DNA of 64,000 bases. It comes from Rhodothermales bacterium. GTDB taxonomy: Bacteria > Bacteroidota > Rhodothermia > Rhodothermales > Bin80. Shown here in pieces: positions 62,632 to 64,000 of the stretch. How positions within the stretch are numbered: position 1 is the stretch's first letter; each line of letters begins with the position of its first letter. The notes under the pieces are model-generated. The model was not told where the DNA came from, ran no database searches, and worked only from the letters and a program-made list of their open reading frames with translations. The DNA is taken from contig JAJECE010000050.1 in NCBI GenBank assembly GCA_022822185.1, positions 85,129 through 149,128 on the forward strand, in the 5' to 3' direction. The translations under genes and the position numbers were made by a program.

Positions 62632-63858
62632 TCAATCTAAGGGTCTATCAGGTGGAGAATTCGTGCTGGGAGGGATGGTGTCGGGAGGATCCCGATCAAT
62701 GAAGTAATTATCTATGAACCAGTCGAACATAGAGGGGATCGGGATCGCATAGCGCCGATTCCGGTTATCTATTACCCCATTATCGAGTGCTAGTTCAAAG
62801 ATTTCAGATGCCTCCTGCATCTCTACATCCTGCAATAGAGATGCCATAATTGCTTTTCTGGTCTGTGTTTGATCCTTACGTGCACTTGCAAAGGCTCTGG
62901 CAATAGCCGTACGGTGATCCTCGTCAAGCCCGTCCGCACGGGATTTATAAAATTTTATTCGTTTCATCTCCCCCACTTCGAGTACCATCTTCAATTTCTC
63001 TGGAGTCATCTGCCGCCCCGTTGCCCGCAGGTGGATGGCAGCAGACTCGGCATAGGCGGCTACATGCTGCGGCCAACCATGGGTCTTCTGCATAATCGCC
63101 TCAATCCAGGGCGTGGGATCCCCCTTCGCCCAACCCTCTAGTTGTAGCCAATCCTGAATGACTGCCCACTCCGCTTCCGGTTTCAGCGGTCCCAACTCTA
63201 CATAGCAGTTGTCCTTAAATCTGGACACGCCCAGATCTTTGAAGGCTCGCTTCGTGGCACTCAACCCAGCAGTGAGCAGCATCACAGGCCTCCCCGCAAT
63301 TTTTCCATTGTGGACGGAATCAATCAGGGCGCGGACATCACGTTGTTCCTTGCTCGGCGATGGCGCGAAGTCCCGCGCAAAGTCCTGTGCTTCGTCCATG
63401 ATCAGGAGTAGTTTCCCTTCTCCATCTTTCAGCACCTCCAGTGGGCTCCGCTCTGCATGGGCTTTTGTGGTGGAACGGGAGAAGCCCAGCCCCGCCTTGA
63501 CTACATCAAAAAATCCTCCCTTACTGTGCGCATCCACGCTCGTTGTGGTCGTTTTGGTCTGAGTCTCCTTTTTCAACCCCAGCGTGCGGAGCAGTGTATT
63601 GGTCTCGCAGAGTTCCGAAGGTCCAATGTGGGCGACCTGCCAGTTCGCTTTTTTTGCCAGTTCTGCACATTTATAAAGCAGCGCACTCTTGCCTGCGCCG
63701 GGTGCTGCCTGAATCAGAAACGTGGTTCCTTTTTTTGGATCCTTCTCCGCCCACTTCAGGCGGCGCTGGAAACTATCTAATATTCCCGTCCGTCCGTGAA
63801 AGTACTTGGCTTCGCCCCGGTCTTCTATATCCAGATTTGGGTCTACGAAATCACTCAT
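62632..63858 (-). CDS. AAA/STAND-type ATPase of an accessory island
   Basis: 408 residues from the ATG at 63858, where the duplicated copy also begins its similarity; a longer frame extends to 63993 and cannot be excluded. Motifs: Walker A APGAGKSA (52-59), Walker B LLLIMDEAQDF (about 150-160), and a sensor-like TAGLSAT. C-terminal helices follow, ending in a winged-helix-like IPIPSMFDWF. It resembles the ATPase partners of defence systems or ORC/TniB-like ATPases. Its own effector is not visible; the SAP-like gene is downstream on the same strand. The region upstream of 63858 continues to the window edge. Confidence 0.72.
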   Translation of the reverse strand: MSDFVDPNLDIEDRGEAKYFHGRTGILDSFQRRLKWAEKDPKKGTTFLIQAAPGAGKSALLYKCAELAKKANWQVAHIGPSELCETNTLLRTLGLKKETQTKTTTTSVDAHSKGGFFDVVKAGLGFSRSTTKAHAERSPLEVLKDGEGKLLLIMDEAQDFARDFAPSPSKEQRDVRALIDSVHNGKIAGRPVMLLTAGLSATKRAFKDLGVSRFKDNCYVELGPLKPEAEWAVIQDWLQLEGWAKGDPTPWIEAIMQKTHGWPQHVAAYAESAAIHLRATGRQMTPEKLKMVLEVGEMKRIKFYKSRADGLDEDHRTAIARAFASARKDQTQTRKAIMASLLQDVEMQEASEIFELALDNGVIDNRNRRYAIPIPSMFDWFIDNYFIDRDPPDTIPPSTNSPPDRPLD

Positions 63859-64000
63859 TGAGGTATAGTGGCAACTGCCGTCAGGATAGAGAATGATTTT
63901 TGGGGCAATTTGTTCCAAGGAAAAAAGAAGACAGATGCGGGGAAGCCCCTTGGCCGTGCATAGACTTTCGTTTTCTGTGCTGAAAATGCCCAAAAATAGT

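Overview
The window looks like a chromosomal segment of a Gram-negative member of the FCB group, most likely Rhodothermota or Balneolota-like. Four large exported proteins end in a type IX secretion (T9SS) sorting domain of the YPNPFN type, TonB, LptE and other lipoprotein genes indicate an outer membrane, and the gene order miaB, sigma-54 activator, lptE is familiar from Bacteroidota relatives. By eye the base composition is close to balanced, with one clearly AT-rich island near the right end. TTG and GTG starts and weak ribosome binding sites are common. I found no rRNA, tRNA or CRISPR array.

Left third (1-31 kb): four tandem TonB C-terminal-domain genes, three of them short lipoproteins that arose by duplication; nnr (NAD(P)HX repair); an Ig-like lipoprotein; a moaB-yidD cluster; hisI; a TPM lipoprotein; a Tat-exported beta-propeller; a 1062-residue sortilin-like T9SS protein; two paralogous serine hydrolases; a DUF262/HNH nuclease; a PIG-L deacetylase; an SDR and a nitrilase; a bacterial member of the plant xylan methyltransferase family DUF579; a lone TnpB element with inverted ends; an NFACT (RqcH-type) protein; a choice-of-anchor-B T9SS protein; a VTT membrane protein; a TPR protein and a Fur-family regulator.

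Middle (31-48 kb): a thioredoxin-like protein, a beta-propeller and small cysteine-rich peptides in one orientation; a 200-bp MITE; acpP-fabF; metK, a T9SS metallopeptidase and ahcY in series; ferredoxin; RNase D; a Nudix protein; a Fic AMP-transferase with a striking operator array; ribD and ribE; a transposase remnant whose terminal repeat is the one used by the MITEs.

Right part (48-64 kb): a 1303-residue protein with eleven FN3 repeats and a G8 tract at its start, a second MITE copy, a secreted beta-sandwich protein, then a tightly packed run miaB, sigma-54 activator, lptE, GT2, TPR-like, anmK. The last 4 kb is an accessory island: an AT-rich ORF joining a type III Mod methyltransferase to the C-terminal nuclease of Res, a SAP-like protein, a decayed ATPase copy and its intact AAA ATPase neighbour.

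The most interesting items are the Mod-Res chimera, the MITE/transposase/shared-terminus family, the TnpB element with inverted ends, the four half-site operator before fic, the possible phase-variable start of the FN3 protein, and the propeller plus Cys-rich peptide clusters.
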